A DNA stretch of 64,000 nucleotides from Streptomyces canus (GCF_030815415.1 NZ_JAUSWW010000001.1:8432001-8496000), one strand, 5' to 3'; counted from the stretch's first letter, positions 37,927-47,047 are shown. Notes: generated from the letters alone by a model not told the origin. Numbers and translations are program-made.

Positions 37927-38892
37927 TCAGCCCGTGGGTTCGCCGTACAGCCGGACCGTGCGGAGGATCTTCTGGACCGTCGCGTCCGGCACGTCGTCAG
38001 CGGTGCCCTTCACCCCGTGGAAGGTCCAGGAGACGAAGTCACCCGCGGAGTTCTTGAACGCGAACGTCGTCGCCTTGCCGTTCGTGTCGCACTTGTCCGT
38101 CTTCGGTACGCCCGTCGAGTAGGTCGTGGCGACGCTGCCCTCGATGCCCGAGGCCGTGGTGTAGGCCTTCGCCTTGCCGATGGTGAGGAGCTTCTTGGAG
38201 GCGTCCTTCTGGTCGGTGTATCCGCCGAACACCCACCAGGCCGAGTCGTTGCGGGCGACGTCGGCGGTGTTCTTGGCGCCGTTCTGGCCCTTGGTGCCGG
38301 CCGTGCCGAGCGCCTTGTCGCCGGTGGTGCCGTCCTTGTCGGAGTCGGAGGTGCACCACTTCTCCTGGACGTACGCCGGCGCGGACATGCCGATGAGGGC
38401 CGAGCCGTCGCCCTTCTTCTCGTCCTCGAAGCCGATGAACACGCCGGGCGACTCGACCTGCCAGTCCGCCGGGACGTCGAAGGCGGTGCCCCACTTCGGG
38501 TTGACCACGACCTTCCAGCCGTCGACGGTCGCCTTCGCCCCGTCACCGCCCCGCGGATCGTCCCCGGTGTCCGGGCTCGCCGAGGTGGGCACCGGGGTCG
38601 TGGCGGTCGGGGTCGGGTCGCCGCCCTCGTCCGCCGTGTCGTCCTTGTCACCGCCGAGGACGAGGAAGCCGGTCACACCGGCGGCCACGACGACGGCCAG
38701 GGCGGCCACGATCGCCGTGATCTTCGTACGGTTGCCGCCGCCACCGGGACCTCCGGGCCGCGGCGGCTGGGGCGTGTCCCACTGGGTCTGCTGCCCGTAG
38801 GGGTTGGCCTGCTGATAGCCGGGTTGTTGGTACGGATTGGGCTGTTGGTACGGGTTCTGCTCGCCCCCGGGCGGCTGCTGTTCTGGCCACAT
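37927..38892 (-). CDS. membrane-anchored protein, paralogue 1 of a tandem trio
   Basis: 321 aa. A cytoplasmic tail rich in Gln/Pro/Gly/Tyr (PYQQPNPYQQPGYQQANPYG), one helix (TAIVAALAVVVAAGVTGFLVL), an Asp/Ser/Thr/Pro linker, then a 180-residue extracytoplasmic domain with WGTAFDVPADW, two conserved cysteines (WCTSD and DKCDTNG) and a DATVQKILRTVRLYGEPTG ending. The domain is shared with the next two genes; no named family recognised. Probably a secreted-face sensor or structural protein. Confidence 0.8.
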   Translation of the reverse strand: MWPEQQPPGGEQNPYQQPNPYQQPGYQQANPYGQQTQWDTPQPPRPGGPGGGGNRTKITAIVAALAVVVAAGVTGFLVLGGDKDDTADEGGDPTPTATTPVPTSASPDTGDDPRGGDGAKATVDGWKVVVNPKWGTAFDVPADWQVESPGVFIGFEDEKKGDGSALIGMSAPAYVQEKWCTSDSDKDGTTGDKALGTAGTKGQNGAKNTADVARNDSAWWVFGGYTDQKDASKKLLTIGKAKAYTTASGIEGSVATTYSTGVPKTDKCDTNGKATTFAFKNSAGDFVSWTFHGVKGTADDVPDATVQKILRTVRLYGEPTG

Positions 38893-38964
38893 GGCCGACC
38901 ACCCTAGGGGGGCGGGGAGGCCGGTGCTCCGCACATCCGCGAAGCGGCGGCCTCCCCGGGGGGC

Positions 38965-39984
38965 TCAGCCCGTCGGCTCGCCGTGCAGCCGGACCGTGCT
39001 CAGGATCTTCGTGATCGTCGCGTCCGGGAGCTCATCGTCGACACCCGTGGCCCCGTACAGGCTGAACGCCACGAAGTCACCGGCGGAGTTCTTGAACCCG
39101 AACGTGACCGCCTTGCCGTCGCTCGCGCACTTGCCCTTCTGGGGCGTGTTCTTCGAACGGGCCCAGGCGATGCTGCCCTTGACGCCCGACGTCGTCGTGA
39201 ACGCCTTGGCCTTCTCGTCGAACGTGAGGCTCTTCTTGTCCGGCTGCGTGTAGCCGCCGTACACCCACCACGCGACCTGGTTGACGGCCACCTGGTCGGT
39301 GCTCTTGGCGCCGTTCGCGCCCTTGGTGCCCGCGGTGGCGAGGGCGGTCTCCTCCTTGTCACCGTCCTTGTCGTCGTCGGAGGTGCACCACTGTTCCTTG
39401 AGGTACGCCGGCGCCGACATGGTGATGATGGGCTTGTCGCCGGCCTTGGCGTCGTCCTCCTCGAAGCCGATGATCATGCCCGGCGACTCGACCTTCCAGT
39501 CCGCCGGGACGTCGAAGGCGGTGCCCCACTTGGGGTTGATGACGACCTTCCAGCCGTCGATCGTCGCCTTCTCCTCCTCGCCGCCGCGCGGGTTGTCGTC
39601 CGAGCCGGAGGCCGACGCGGACGGATCGGTCGAGGCGGACTTCGACGGAGGCGCGCTCTGGCCGGTCTGCTTGTCCGAGCCGCCGTCCGCCTCGTCGTCC
39701 TTGTCACCGCCGAGGACGAGGAAGCCGGTCACACCGGCGGCCACGACGACGGCCAGAGCAGCCACGATCGCCGTGATCTTCGTACGGCTGCCACCGCCGC
39801 CACCGGGACCTCCGGGCTGCGGCGGCTGGGGCGCGTCCCACTGGGTCTGCTGCCCGTAGGGGTTGGCCTGCTGATAGCCGGGTTGTTGGTACGGATTGGG
39901 TTGCTGGTACCCCGGCTGCTGGTACGGGTTGTTCTGGTCCTGCGGGTTCTGCTCGCCCCCGGGCGGCTGCTGTCCTGGCCACAT
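38965..39984 (-). CDS. membrane-anchored protein, paralogue 2 of a tandem trio
   Basis: 339 aa with the same layout as paralogue 1. The transmembrane segment and Gln/Pro-rich tail are almost identical at DNA level to paralogue 1 (PYQQPGYQQANPYGQQTQW, TAIVAALAVVVAAGVTGF), whereas the external domain differs throughout. This suggests recent duplication with exchange of the 5' half. Both cysteines (WCTSDDDKD, KGKCASDG) are kept. ATG follows a weak CCACAT context shared by all three. A 72-base gap separates it from paralogue 1. Confidence 0.8.
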   Translation of the reverse strand: MWPGQQPPGGEQNPQDQNNPYQQPGYQQPNPYQQPGYQQANPYGQQTQWDAPQPPQPGGPGGGGGSRTKITAIVAALAVVVAAGVTGFLVLGGDKDDEADGGSDKQTGQSAPPSKSASTDPSASASGSDDNPRGGEEEKATIDGWKVVINPKWGTAFDVPADWKVESPGMIIGFEEDDAKAGDKPIITMSAPAYLKEQWCTSDDDKDGDKEETALATAGTKGANGAKSTDQVAVNQVAWWVYGGYTQPDKKSLTFDEKAKAFTTTSGVKGSIAWARSKNTPQKGKCASDGKAVTFGFKNSAGDFVAFSLYGATGVDDELPDATITKILSTVRLHGEPTG

Positions 39985-40050
39985 GGGCAGTCACCTTAGT
40001 GGCGTCCGTGCATCGATTCGGTCACCGCCCCTTGTCAGGGACGTAGCAAG

Positions 40051-40935
40051 TCAGGACTCCTCGGGCGTGAACACGCGTACCGTGCTCAGGATCTTCTCGA
40101 CCGTGGCCTGCGGAACCTCCGCGTCGACGCCCGCGGCGCCGAAGAAGGACCACGACGCGAAGTCACCCTTGGCGTTCTTGAAGGCGAAGGTCGTCGCCTT
40201 GCCGTCCGTGTCGCACTTGTCCCGCCGCTCGACCCCGGAGGACTCCGACGTGGCGACGCTGCCGGTCAGGCCCGACGCGGTGGTGAAGGAGGTGGCGGCC
40301 GCGGTGGTCACCTTCTTCCTGTCCGGCTGGGTGTACATGCCGTAGACCCAGGCCGCGGAGTCGGCGCGGGCGATCTCCTCCGTGCTCCGCGCGCCGTTGT
40401 TGCCCCGTGATCCGGCGCTCGCCAACGGGGTGTCGTCGGTCCTGCCGTCCTTGTCGTCGTCCGAGGTGCACCACTGCGCCTTGAGGACGGCGGGGCCCTT
40501 CATGGCGACCAGCGGTGTCTCGTCGGGATCGTCGTCCTCCGCGACGTAGGACACCCAGTCCCTCGACTCCAGCGCCCAGTCCGCCGGAACGTCGAAGGCG
40601 ACGCCGAGGTCCGTGTTCACCACGGCCTTCCAGCCGTCCACGGTCGGCTTCCGGCCGTCGGACGCGGTCGGCGAGGCCGAGGAGCGCGTCGGGTCCGGTG
40701 CCGTCTCGTCGTCGCTGCCGCCGCCGAGGAACACGGCGCCGGTCACCAGGGCGGCGACCACAACGGCCGCGGTCGCGGCGAGGGCGACGGTTCTCGTACG
40801 CCGGTTCCCGCCGTCCGGCGCGGGCGGCGGTTGCGCGGTGTACGGGTTGGGCTGCTGATATCCCGGCTGCTGATAGGGATTCGCGTCCTGCTGCGGATTC
40901 GTTCCGCCCCCCGGCGGTCGCTCTCCTGGCCACAT
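40051..40935 (-). CDS. membrane-anchored protein, paralogue 3 of a tandem trio
   Basis: 294 aa, the most diverged. MWPGERPPGGGTNPQQDANP begins like the others, then a shorter Pro-rich tail, a different helix (VALAATAAVVVAALVTGAVFL) and the common outer domain (VAFDVPADW, WCTSDDDKDGRTD, DKCDTDGKATTFAFKN, ATVEKILSTVRVF). It is probably the ancestral or first-separated copy. Gene order and 66-72-base spacing suggest one transcript for the trio; no promoter was recognised upstream beyond the 70-bp gap to the thioesterase. Confidence 0.8.
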   Translation of the reverse strand: MWPGERPPGGGTNPQQDANPYQQPGYQQPNPYTAQPPPAPDGGNRRTRTVALAATAAVVVAALVTGAVFLGGGSDDETAPDPTRSSASPTASDGRKPTVDGWKAVVNTDLGVAFDVPADWALESRDWVSYVAEDDDPDETPLVAMKGPAVLKAQWCTSDDDKDGRTDDTPLASAGSRGNNGARSTEEIARADSAAWVYGMYTQPDRKKVTTAAATSFTTASGLTGSVATSESSGVERRDKCDTDGKATTFAFKNAKGDFASWSFFGAAGVDAEVPQATVEKILSTVRVFTPEES

Positions 40936-41006
40936 GGGCGGTAAGGATACGACGATCATCACACCGACCTGGTCATTCGAGGCTACTCGTGGGTAACATG
41001 CCGGTC

Positions 41007-41459
41007 ATGAGCGCAGACCAGATGTCGATCGGCGAGATGCTGTCCGCCACCGTGCCCATGGCCCGGACCCTGCACCTCGAGTTCCTGGAGACCACGCCGG
41101 ACAAGGCCGTGGTGTCCCTGCCGGACCAGGGCGAGTACCACAACCACGTGGGCGGCCCGCACGCCGGCGCCATGTTCACGCTCGGCGAGACCGCCAGCGG
41201 CTCCATCGTCCTCGCCGCGTTCGGGGACCAGCTCTCGCGAGCCGTGCCGCTCGCCGTCAAGGCCGAGATCGCGTACAAGAAGCTCGCGATGGGGGCCGTC
41301 ACCGCCACCGCGACCCTGGGCCGCCCCGCCGCCGACGTGGTCGCCGAGCTGGACGCGGGGGAGCGCCCCGAGTTCCCGGTGACGATCGAGATCCGCCGTG
41401 CCGACGGGGCGGTGACCGGTGAGATGACCGTGGTCTGGACCCTGCGTCCCAACGGCTGA
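41007..41459 (+). CDS. hotdog-fold thioesterase (DUF4442/PaaI-like)
   Basis: 150 aa. MLSATVPMARTLHLEFLE, NHVGGPHAGAMFTLGETASG and VKAEIAYKKLAMGAVTATATL are the strand-helix-strand of a hotdog domain; HxGAMFTLGETAS holds the catalytic helix. Likely an acyl-CoA thioesterase of unknown chain preference. An ATG at 40998 three codons earlier is equally possible. It diverges from the trio and ends at an intrinsic terminator. Confidence 0.83.
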   Translation: MSADQMSIGEMLSATVPMARTLHLEFLETTPDKAVVSLPDQGEYHNHVGGPHAGAMFTLGETASGSIVLAAFGDQLSRAVPLAVKAEIAYKKLAMGAVTATATLGRPAADVVAELDAGERPEFPVTIEIRRADGAVTGEMTVVWTLRPNG

Positions 41460-41477
41460 GCCACGCGTTCCTGGCAC

Positions 41478-41500
41478 GGCCCCGGCCGCCGGTCGGGGCC
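41478..41500. terminator. intrinsic terminator between convergent genes
   Basis: GGCCCCG / CGGGGCC stem with a GCCGCCGGT-type loop that can pair further, between the thioesterase and galU stops. Confidence 0.7.
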
Positions 41501-41511
41501 CTGGTGTGTGA

Positions 41512-42402
41512 TCAGGCCGCGAACCGCCGGTGTCCGGTTCCGCCGTTCTCGGCCGCCGCGACGAACTCCTTGAGCCAGGCGAGGAATTCGGGCCCCAGAT
41601 AGGGCCGGTCGAAGGCCGGCCGGACCACCGTGCGCAGATAGTCCGCCTTGTCGCCGGTGTCGTAGCGCAGTCCCTCGAAGACGACCCCGTGCACCGTGCC
41701 GCCCACGGCGAGTTCCTGGAGGGCGTCGGTCAGTTGGATCTCGCCGCCGCGGCCGGGCGGGGTGCGCTCCAGGGCGGCGAAGACCGCGGGGTCGAGGACA
41801 TGGCGGCCGATGACCGCGTAGGTGCGGGGCGCGTTCTCGGGCGACGGCTTCTCCACGAGCCCGGTCACGCGGACGACGTCGTCATCGCCCGTCCTTTCCA
41901 CGGCCGCGCAGCCGTGGAGAGGGATCTGTTCGCGGGCCACCTCCATCAGCGCGACGACGCTCCCGCCGTGCGCGTCGCGGACGTCGAGCATCCGGCTGAG
42001 CAGTGTCTCGCGCGGGTCGATGAGGTCGTCGCCGAGCAGGACGCCGAACGGCTCGGCGCCGACGTGCCGACGGGCGCACAGCACCGCGTGGCCGAGGCCG
42101 AGGGGTTCGCCCTGGCGGATGTGGTGGATGCCGGCGAGGCGGGCCGGGTCGCGCACGGCGTCGAGGCGGACCGTGTCGCCCTTCGCCGCGAGGGCCTGCT
42201 CCAGTTCGAAGGCGTGGTCGAAGTGGTCCTCGATGGCCCGCTTGTGGCGACCGGTGATCATCAACACGTCGTCGAGACCGGCCGCGGCCGCCTCCTCCAC
42301 GACGTACTGGATGGCCGGCTTGTCGACGACCGGCAGCATCTCCTTCGGCGTCGCCTTGGTCGCGGGCGGGAAGCGCGTGTGGGGGACGATCATGCGGCCC
42401 AT
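41512..42402 (-). CDS. galU: UTP-glucose-1-phosphate uridylyltransferase variant
   Basis: 296 aa. FPPATKATPKEMLPVVDKPAIQYVVEEAA, GHKRAIEDHFD, GLGHAVLCA, LLGDDLIDP, VEKPSPE and DTGDKADYLRTV follow GalU closely. The N-terminal nucleotide-binding loop, normally AGLGTRFLPATK, here reads GMGRMIVPHTRFPPATK: an apparent 6-residue insertion separates GMG from TRF. The frame stays open upstream, but the canonical strand before this loop is poorly preserved. Activity therefore needs proof. Start chosen at the ATG of MGRMIV. Confidence 0.82.
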   Translation of the reverse strand: MGRMIVPHTRFPPATKATPKEMLPVVDKPAIQYVVEEAAAAGLDDVLMITGRHKRAIEDHFDHAFELEQALAAKGDTVRLDAVRDPARLAGIHHIRQGEPLGLGHAVLCARRHVGAEPFGVLLGDDLIDPRETLLSRMLDVRDAHGGSVVALMEVAREQIPLHGCAAVERTGDDDVVRVTGLVEKPSPENAPRTYAVIGRHVLDPAVFAALERTPPGRGGEIQLTDALQELAVGGTVHGVVFEGLRYDTGDKADYLRTVVRPAFDRPYLGPEFLAWLKEFVAAAENGGTGHRRFAA

Positions 42403-42764
42403 GCCGACCGACGGGAATGAGAGCTTCCAGGGAGAAGGCTGGGAGCGTGCTGTGTGTCGGGCCCGGGGCGGCGGAAGTTGGAGATTTCGTGTGCCAACTG
42501 TCTTTGGTCGCACACAACTTGGCGTCGGCCGGTTCGGGGCTTCGAATGCGGGTGCGGATACCGCCGGTAACTTATCTGAATTCACTGCGTTTTGAACCTT
42601 GGTCACTCGAACTTCTTGTTTCCTGTGATTCACGTGTGCGAAAGTGACCGCCCCGAATGACCGCACCGTACCTGACGCGACATAGGTATGCACCAATCAC
42701 GCACCTGCTTTCCGGCGGACGCGCAATAGCCATGCCGTCCTGCGGCTTGGAAGGAAATGGTTCA
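42403..42764. other. AT-richer divergent regulatory region
   Basis: A 362-bp gap between divergent galU and the ricin-like gene, visibly richer in A/T than its flanks (TAACTTATCTGAATTCACTG around 42568). AAGTTGG...GTGTGCC and TGGTCGCACAC...ACTT around 42476-42520 form an imperfect inverted repeat. Probably holds both promoters; no clear -35/-10 pair was picked out and no small ORF is convincing. Confidence 0.4.
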
Positions 42765-44558
42765 GTGCAATCCCCATACCCCCCAAGGCCCCCCTATCCG
42801 CCGCGCCCCGGAGCGACTCCGGGGGAGACCGACCGAAATCTCGTCGCCCAATTGGGCGATGCCGAGGGCGGTGACCGCGCCGTCGCACTGCTGATGGCCC
42901 GGCACTGGCGGGCCACCCATGACTACGCCGTCATTTGTCTGGCCTCCTCGTCCGGTTCGGCGGAGCTGGTGGCCGCCGCGGCGTTCCACCGGGTGCTCGG
43001 ACGGGCGGGCGGGGGCGCGGTGCGGCCCCAACTCCTGGCCGCCGTACGGGACACGGTGAAGGAGTGGGCCGCCCAGGACCGCATTTCCGCGGCGCTGCCG
43101 GAGCTGGGCAAAACGACCGGCGGCCGCGGACTGCGCGCCGCACGGGGCGCCACCCCCGAAAGGCGACAGCTCGCCGAGCGCGCATTCCAGGCCCTTCCGG
43201 GTGCCTCGCAATGCCTGTTGTGGCATGTCGAGGTCGAGGCCGAGCACATATCCGTACCGGCCGGTCTGCTGGGGATCGACATCCCCCAGGCGGCGGACGG
43301 GCTGGAACGGGCGCGCGACCAATTCCGGGAAGGCTGTGTACGAGCCCACCGGGAACTCGCGCCCTCCAAGGGCTGCGGTTTCTACAACCGCCTCCTCGAC
43401 GTCCCGATTCGCCGTGGCGGCGCTCTGCTCCCCGATGTCCAGCAGCATCTGATGGAGTGCCGCCACTGCCGGCACGCCGCCGAACAGCTCAGCCATTTCG
43501 ACGGCGGCCTCGAGGCGCTGCTCGCCGAGACCGTGCTCGGCTGGGGCGCCCGGCGCTATATCGACTCCCGGCCCGGCCGCGGCGGTTCGAGCCAGGCGCC
43601 GACCGTGCGTCCGCGCGGCGGCCGGCACCGGCCCACACGTGGCGCCGCACCGAGACGGCACACCAAGGCGGTGATGGTCGTGGGCCTGACCTCCTTCGCC
43701 CTGCTCGCGACCGTCCTCGTCACCAAGGGCTGGTCCGATGACAACGGTGTCCCCGACCCCGGCGTCACCTGGGGCGCACCCAGCGGCAACGACGTCGTGC
43801 CCAGCCCCGACTCGGCGCCCTCGTCCGACGGTTCCCCGTCGGCCGCCTCCGCGAGCGACCCCGTGGAGATCGGCCAGGGCAGACTCCGCAGCCGCGCCGC
43901 CGATCTCTGCCTCGACATCCGTGGGAACAAGGCCGAGGCGGGCTCCGCGACGGTGCTCGCGGCCTGCTCCTCGGCGCTGTCGCAGCAGTGGTCGTACCAG
44001 GACGACGGTCTGCTGCGCAGCCTCGCCGATCCCGCACTCTGCCTCGGCGCCGACACCGACAAGGGTTCGGTCGCCCTCGCCGGATGCCTGGTGCACGCCG
44101 GTGAGATTCAGTACGACCTCACCGTCCGCGGTGAACTCCTGCTCCGCTGGAGCAAGGGATTGGTCGTCGCACCCGACAAGGATCTCGATGTCGTAGTGGT
44201 CGAGCGCGACGGCTCCGCGGACCAGGGATGGCTGTTCGAGACGGCGGACAGACCCACCGCGGAGACGCGGAAGAAGGACGGGACGGAAGAGAAGGAAGAC
44301 AAGACGGAGAAGACGGAGAAGGGTGGGACGAAGGAGAAGGGCGAGGATCGCCGACTCCCGGGCACCACCTCGCCGTCACCCACCGCCGCGCCGGTGCGCC
44401 CCGAGGAGCCCGACGACCACGCTCCGGGCGAGGCGGGGGAGTACGAGCCACGCGCGGCCCAGGTCGACCACCGGGACGAACCCGAGGACCCGGGCGTCCT
44501 CCAGGACGTGCCGGTCGCGGGAACCGTCGTCACCGCGGTCGGAACCCTCCTTCACTGA
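42765..44558 (+). CDS. membrane protein with sigma-like, zinc-finger-like and ricin-type domains
   Basis: 597 aa. A Pro/Tyr-rich N-terminus is followed by a sigma-factor-like part: AFQALPGASQCLLWHVEVEAEHIS to DGLERARDQFREGCVRAH resembles region 4. HLMECRHCRHAAEQLSHF is a zf-HC2-like anti-sigma motif. One helix (AVMVVGLTSFALLATVLVTKGW) leads to an outer beta-trefoil lectin-like domain (ADLCLDIRGNKAEAGSATVLAACSSALSQQW and following). A Lys/Glu-rich stretch and Pro tail close it. A family seen in Streptomyces; a cell-surface carbohydrate sensor is plausible. GTG chosen for GGAAGG at the right distance. Confidence 0.78.
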   Translation: MQSPYPPRPPYPPRPGATPGETDRNLVAQLGDAEGGDRAVALLMARHWRATHDYAVICLASSSGSAELVAAAAFHRVLGRAGGGAVRPQLLAAVRDTVKEWAAQDRISAALPELGKTTGGRGLRAARGATPERRQLAERAFQALPGASQCLLWHVEVEAEHISVPAGLLGIDIPQAADGLERARDQFREGCVRAHRELAPSKGCGFYNRLLDVPIRRGGALLPDVQQHLMECRHCRHAAEQLSHFDGGLEALLAETVLGWGARRYIDSRPGRGGSSQAPTVRPRGGRHRPTRGAAPRRHTKAVMVVGLTSFALLATVLVTKGWSDDNGVPDPGVTWGAPSGNDVVPSPDSAPSSDGSPSAASASDPVEIGQGRLRSRAADLCLDIRGNKAEAGSATVLAACSSALSQQWSYQDDGLLRSLADPALCLGADTDKGSVALAGCLVHAGEIQYDLTVRGELLLRWSKGLVVAPDKDLDVVVVERDGSADQGWLFETADRPTAETRKKDGTEEKEDKTEKTEKGGTKEKGEDRRLPGTTSPSPTAAPVRPEEPDDHAPGEAGEYEPRAAQVDHRDEPEDPGVLQDVPVAGTVVTAVGTLLH

Positions 44559-44562
44559 CCCG

Positions 44563-44587
44563 GGGGCCGCCTCGTCGAGGCGGCCCC
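44563..44587 (+). terminator. intrinsic terminator
   Basis: GGGGCCGCCTC / GAGGCGGCCCC with a 3-nt loop, followed by TTCTTC, directly after the ricin-like gene stop. Confidence 0.85.
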
Positions 44588-44631
44588 TTCTTCGGTTCTT
44601 GTCGGCATCCGGCCGCTTCTCGTTCACCTCA

Positions 44632-44660
44632 TTGACACGAGTCACCGACGGTCATAGTTT
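44632..44660 (+). promoter_or_regulatory. vegetative-type promoter of carboxylesterase gene
   Basis: TTGACA (44632-44637), 17-bp spacer, TAGTTT (44655-44660). About 70 nt of leader lead to the ATG. Confidence 0.65.
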
Positions 44661-44735
44661 TCCCGCCGCGCCCCTGGCGTTTCTCACCGGATGTGTTCAC
44701 AAAGTCGTGCCCGCACACCGAAGGAGTGACGGCTC

Positions 44736-46337
44736 ATGACCGGCACCGTCTCCAGGCGATCGGCCCCGCGTCAGCTGGGCGGGGTGATCACCGCCGCCCT
44801 GACGGCACTCGCGGCCGCGCTCATCGCGCCCGCACCCGCTCAGGCGGTCGGCTCGTCCGACCCCGTCGTCCGTACCCAAGCAGGTCTGGTACGGGGTGAA
44901 GTCACCGCCGAGGGACGGCAGTTCCTCGGCATCCCGTACGCCGAGCCGCCCGTCGGCGCGCTCCGCTGGAAGGAACCGAGAGCGGTCCGGCCGTGGCAGG
45001 GGGTGCGTACCGCACAGGACTTCGGCAACAAGTGTGTCCAGGCGACGAGTTGGGACCCGGGGTACGAGCAGCCCTCGCACACCGAGGACTGCCTCGACCT
45101 CAATGTGTACGTCCCCGAAGGCGCGGGACACCGCTCGGTCATGGTCTGGTTCCACGGCGGCGGGCTCACCGCAGGGGCCGGACAGGACATCGTCCCCGAC
45201 ACCTTCGCCCGGCAGACCGGCGCGGTCGTGGTCACCGTCAACTACCGCCTGGGAGCGATGGGTTTCCTCGCCACCACAGGTCTCGACGACGAGGCCCGCG
45301 ACGGGGTCTCCGGCAACTTCGGCATGCTCGACCAGCAGGCGGCGCTGCGCTGGGTGCGCGCCAACATCGGCCGCTTCGGGGGCGACCCGGGCCGGGTCAC
45401 CATCGCCGGTGAGTCCGCCGGCGGCCGCTCGGTCTGTACCCAGCTTGCCTCACCCACGGCGAAGGGGCTGTTCCGGGCGGGCATCATCGAGAGCGGGGCG
45501 TACGACGACTGTGCCGCCCGGACGCGGGAGACGGCCGTGAGCCAGGGGGCCGCGTTCGCGCGGCAGCTCGGGTGCGAGACGGGCGCCTGTCTGCGCGGCA
45601 AGTCCGCCGCCGAAGTCCTCGCCGCTCAGGGGGAGTTCGACTGGGGACCGGTGGCCGGTGGACGCTTCCTGCCCACCCAGCCGTCGGACGCCTTCGCCCA
45701 GGGCGCCGCCGCCGGGGTATCGGTGATGAACGGGGCGAACCAGGACGAGGGCCGGCTCTTCGCCTTCGCCCGCTTCGACCTCGGCGGGACCCCCCTCACG
45801 GTCGAGCGGTATCCGACGGTCATGCGGGAGGAATTCGGCGAGGAGGCACTCCGGCACTACCCGGTCACGGCCTACCCGACGCCGACGATCGGCTATGCCA
45901 CGGCCCTCGGCGACGCACTCTTCGCGTGCAGCGCGCTACGACTCGACGGCGTGCTCGCCGGGCGCGGGCCGGTCTACGGGTACGAGTTCGCCGACCGCAC
46001 CTCCCCGCCGTTCGCCTCACTGCGCAACCTGGGAACCGACTTCGACTTCGGGGCGACCCATGTCAACGAGTTGCAGTACCTCTTCAAGCACTTCGGCCTC
46101 CGGTCCCCGCTGAACAGCGAGCAGAAGGTGCTGGCGCGGCAGATGGTCCAGTACTGGGGAACCTTCATCCGCGGTGGGGTGCCGCGGGCGGACGGACAGC
46201 CCTCGATGCCCGGCGGGACGGGGACGGTGCTCTCGCTGCGGACCGTCTCCGCCGGAGGTAACGCCTTGAGCGCGACCGTGCACCGTGAGCACCGGTGCAA
46301 CCTGTGGGACTCCGCCACCGTCACACTCAACGGGTAG
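44736..46337 (+). CDS. secreted type-B carboxylesterase/lipase
   Basis: 533 aa. A Sec signal ends near QAVGSSDP after AALTALAAALIAPAPA. Enzyme motifs: FLGIPYAEPPVGALRWKEP, EDCLDLNVYVPEG, the nucleophile GESAGG, the acid NQDEGRLFAF and the base GATHVNELQYLF; conserved cysteines probably form disulfides. Hydrolyses carboxylic esters outside the cell. AAGGAG precedes the ATG, as does a TTGACA-type promoter. Confidence 0.92.
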   Translation: MTGTVSRRSAPRQLGGVITAALTALAAALIAPAPAQAVGSSDPVVRTQAGLVRGEVTAEGRQFLGIPYAEPPVGALRWKEPRAVRPWQGVRTAQDFGNKCVQATSWDPGYEQPSHTEDCLDLNVYVPEGAGHRSVMVWFHGGGLTAGAGQDIVPDTFARQTGAVVVTVNYRLGAMGFLATTGLDDEARDGVSGNFGMLDQQAALRWVRANIGRFGGDPGRVTIAGESAGGRSVCTQLASPTAKGLFRAGIIESGAYDDCAARTRETAVSQGAAFARQLGCETGACLRGKSAAEVLAAQGEFDWGPVAGGRFLPTQPSDAFAQGAAAGVSVMNGANQDEGRLFAFARFDLGGTPLTVERYPTVMREEFGEEALRHYPVTAYPTPTIGYATALGDALFACSALRLDGVLAGRGPVYGYEFADRTSPPFASLRNLGTDFDFGATHVNELQYLFKHFGLRSPLNSEQKVLARQMVQYWGTFIRGGVPRADGQPSMPGGTGTVLSLRTVSAGGNALSATVHREHRCNLWDSATVTLNG

Positions 46338-46402
46338 GCTGCCCCGGCGCACGCTCGCGAGGAGCGTGCGCCGGAAACACAGGACAACGGGAGGAACCGG
46401 CC

Positions 46403-47047
46403 GTGCACGTCCAGGAATGGCTCGAGACCGTACCCGCGGTCAGCATCTATCTGCTGGTGGGCCTGGTCATCGGTCTGGAGAGCCTGGGCATTCCGCTGCC
46501 GGGCGAGATCATCCTCGTCTCGTCCGCGCTGCTTGCTTCCCAGCACGGTGAGATCGACCCGTTCATCCTCGGCGCCTGCGCCAGCGCGGGAGCGATCATC
46601 GGCGACTCGATCGGTTACGCGATCGGCCGCAAGGGTGGCCGGCCGCTGCTGGCCTGGCTGGGCAGGAAGTTCCCCCGGCACTTCAGCGAGGGGCACATCG
46701 CCACGGCCGAGCGGTCCTTTGAGAAGTGGGGCATGTGGGCCGTCTTCTTCGGCCGGTTCGTCGCCCTGCTGCGGATCTTCGCGGGGCCGCTGGCGGGTGT
46801 GCTGCGGATGCCGTACTGGAAGTTCCTGATCGCCAACGTTCTCGGTGGGATCCTCTGGGCAGGCGGTACGACGGCCGTCATCTACTACGTGGGCATCGTC
46901 GCGGAGTCGTGGCTGAAGCGGTTCTCGTGGCTGGGCCTGGTGCTCGCCGTGCTGATCGGGCTCACCTCGATGCTGGTGCTCAAGCGCAAGGCCGCGAAGG
47001 CTCAGGGTGCGGTGCGTGAGGCCGAGACCGTAGGGGCTTCTGACTGA
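46403..47047 (+). CDS. DedA-family membrane protein
   Basis: 214 aa. ESLGIPLPGEIILVSSALLAS, GAIIGDSIGYAIGRKGGRP, FEKWGMWAVFFGRFVALLRIFAGPLAG and FLIANVLGGILWAGG are the DedA signature loops; FGRFVALLR holds the essential Arg. DedA proteins are implicated in lipid (C55-P) transport and membrane homeostasis. GTG at 46403 follows GGGAGGA. Followed by dispersed repeat copy 4. Confidence 0.92.
   Translation: MHVQEWLETVPAVSIYLLVGLVIGLESLGIPLPGEIILVSSALLASQHGEIDPFILGACASAGAIIGDSIGYAIGRKGGRPLLAWLGRKFPRHFSEGHIATAERSFEKWGMWAVFFGRFVALLRIFAGPLAGVLRMPYWKFLIANVLGGILWAGGTTAVIYYVGIVAESWLKRFSWLGLVLAVLIGLTSMLVLKRKAAKAQGAVREAETVGASD

Noticed and set aside
36721..38907. 728-codon plus-strand ORF
   Set aside because: Lies antisense to the MFS gene and the first membrane paralogue; composition typical of a shadow frame.
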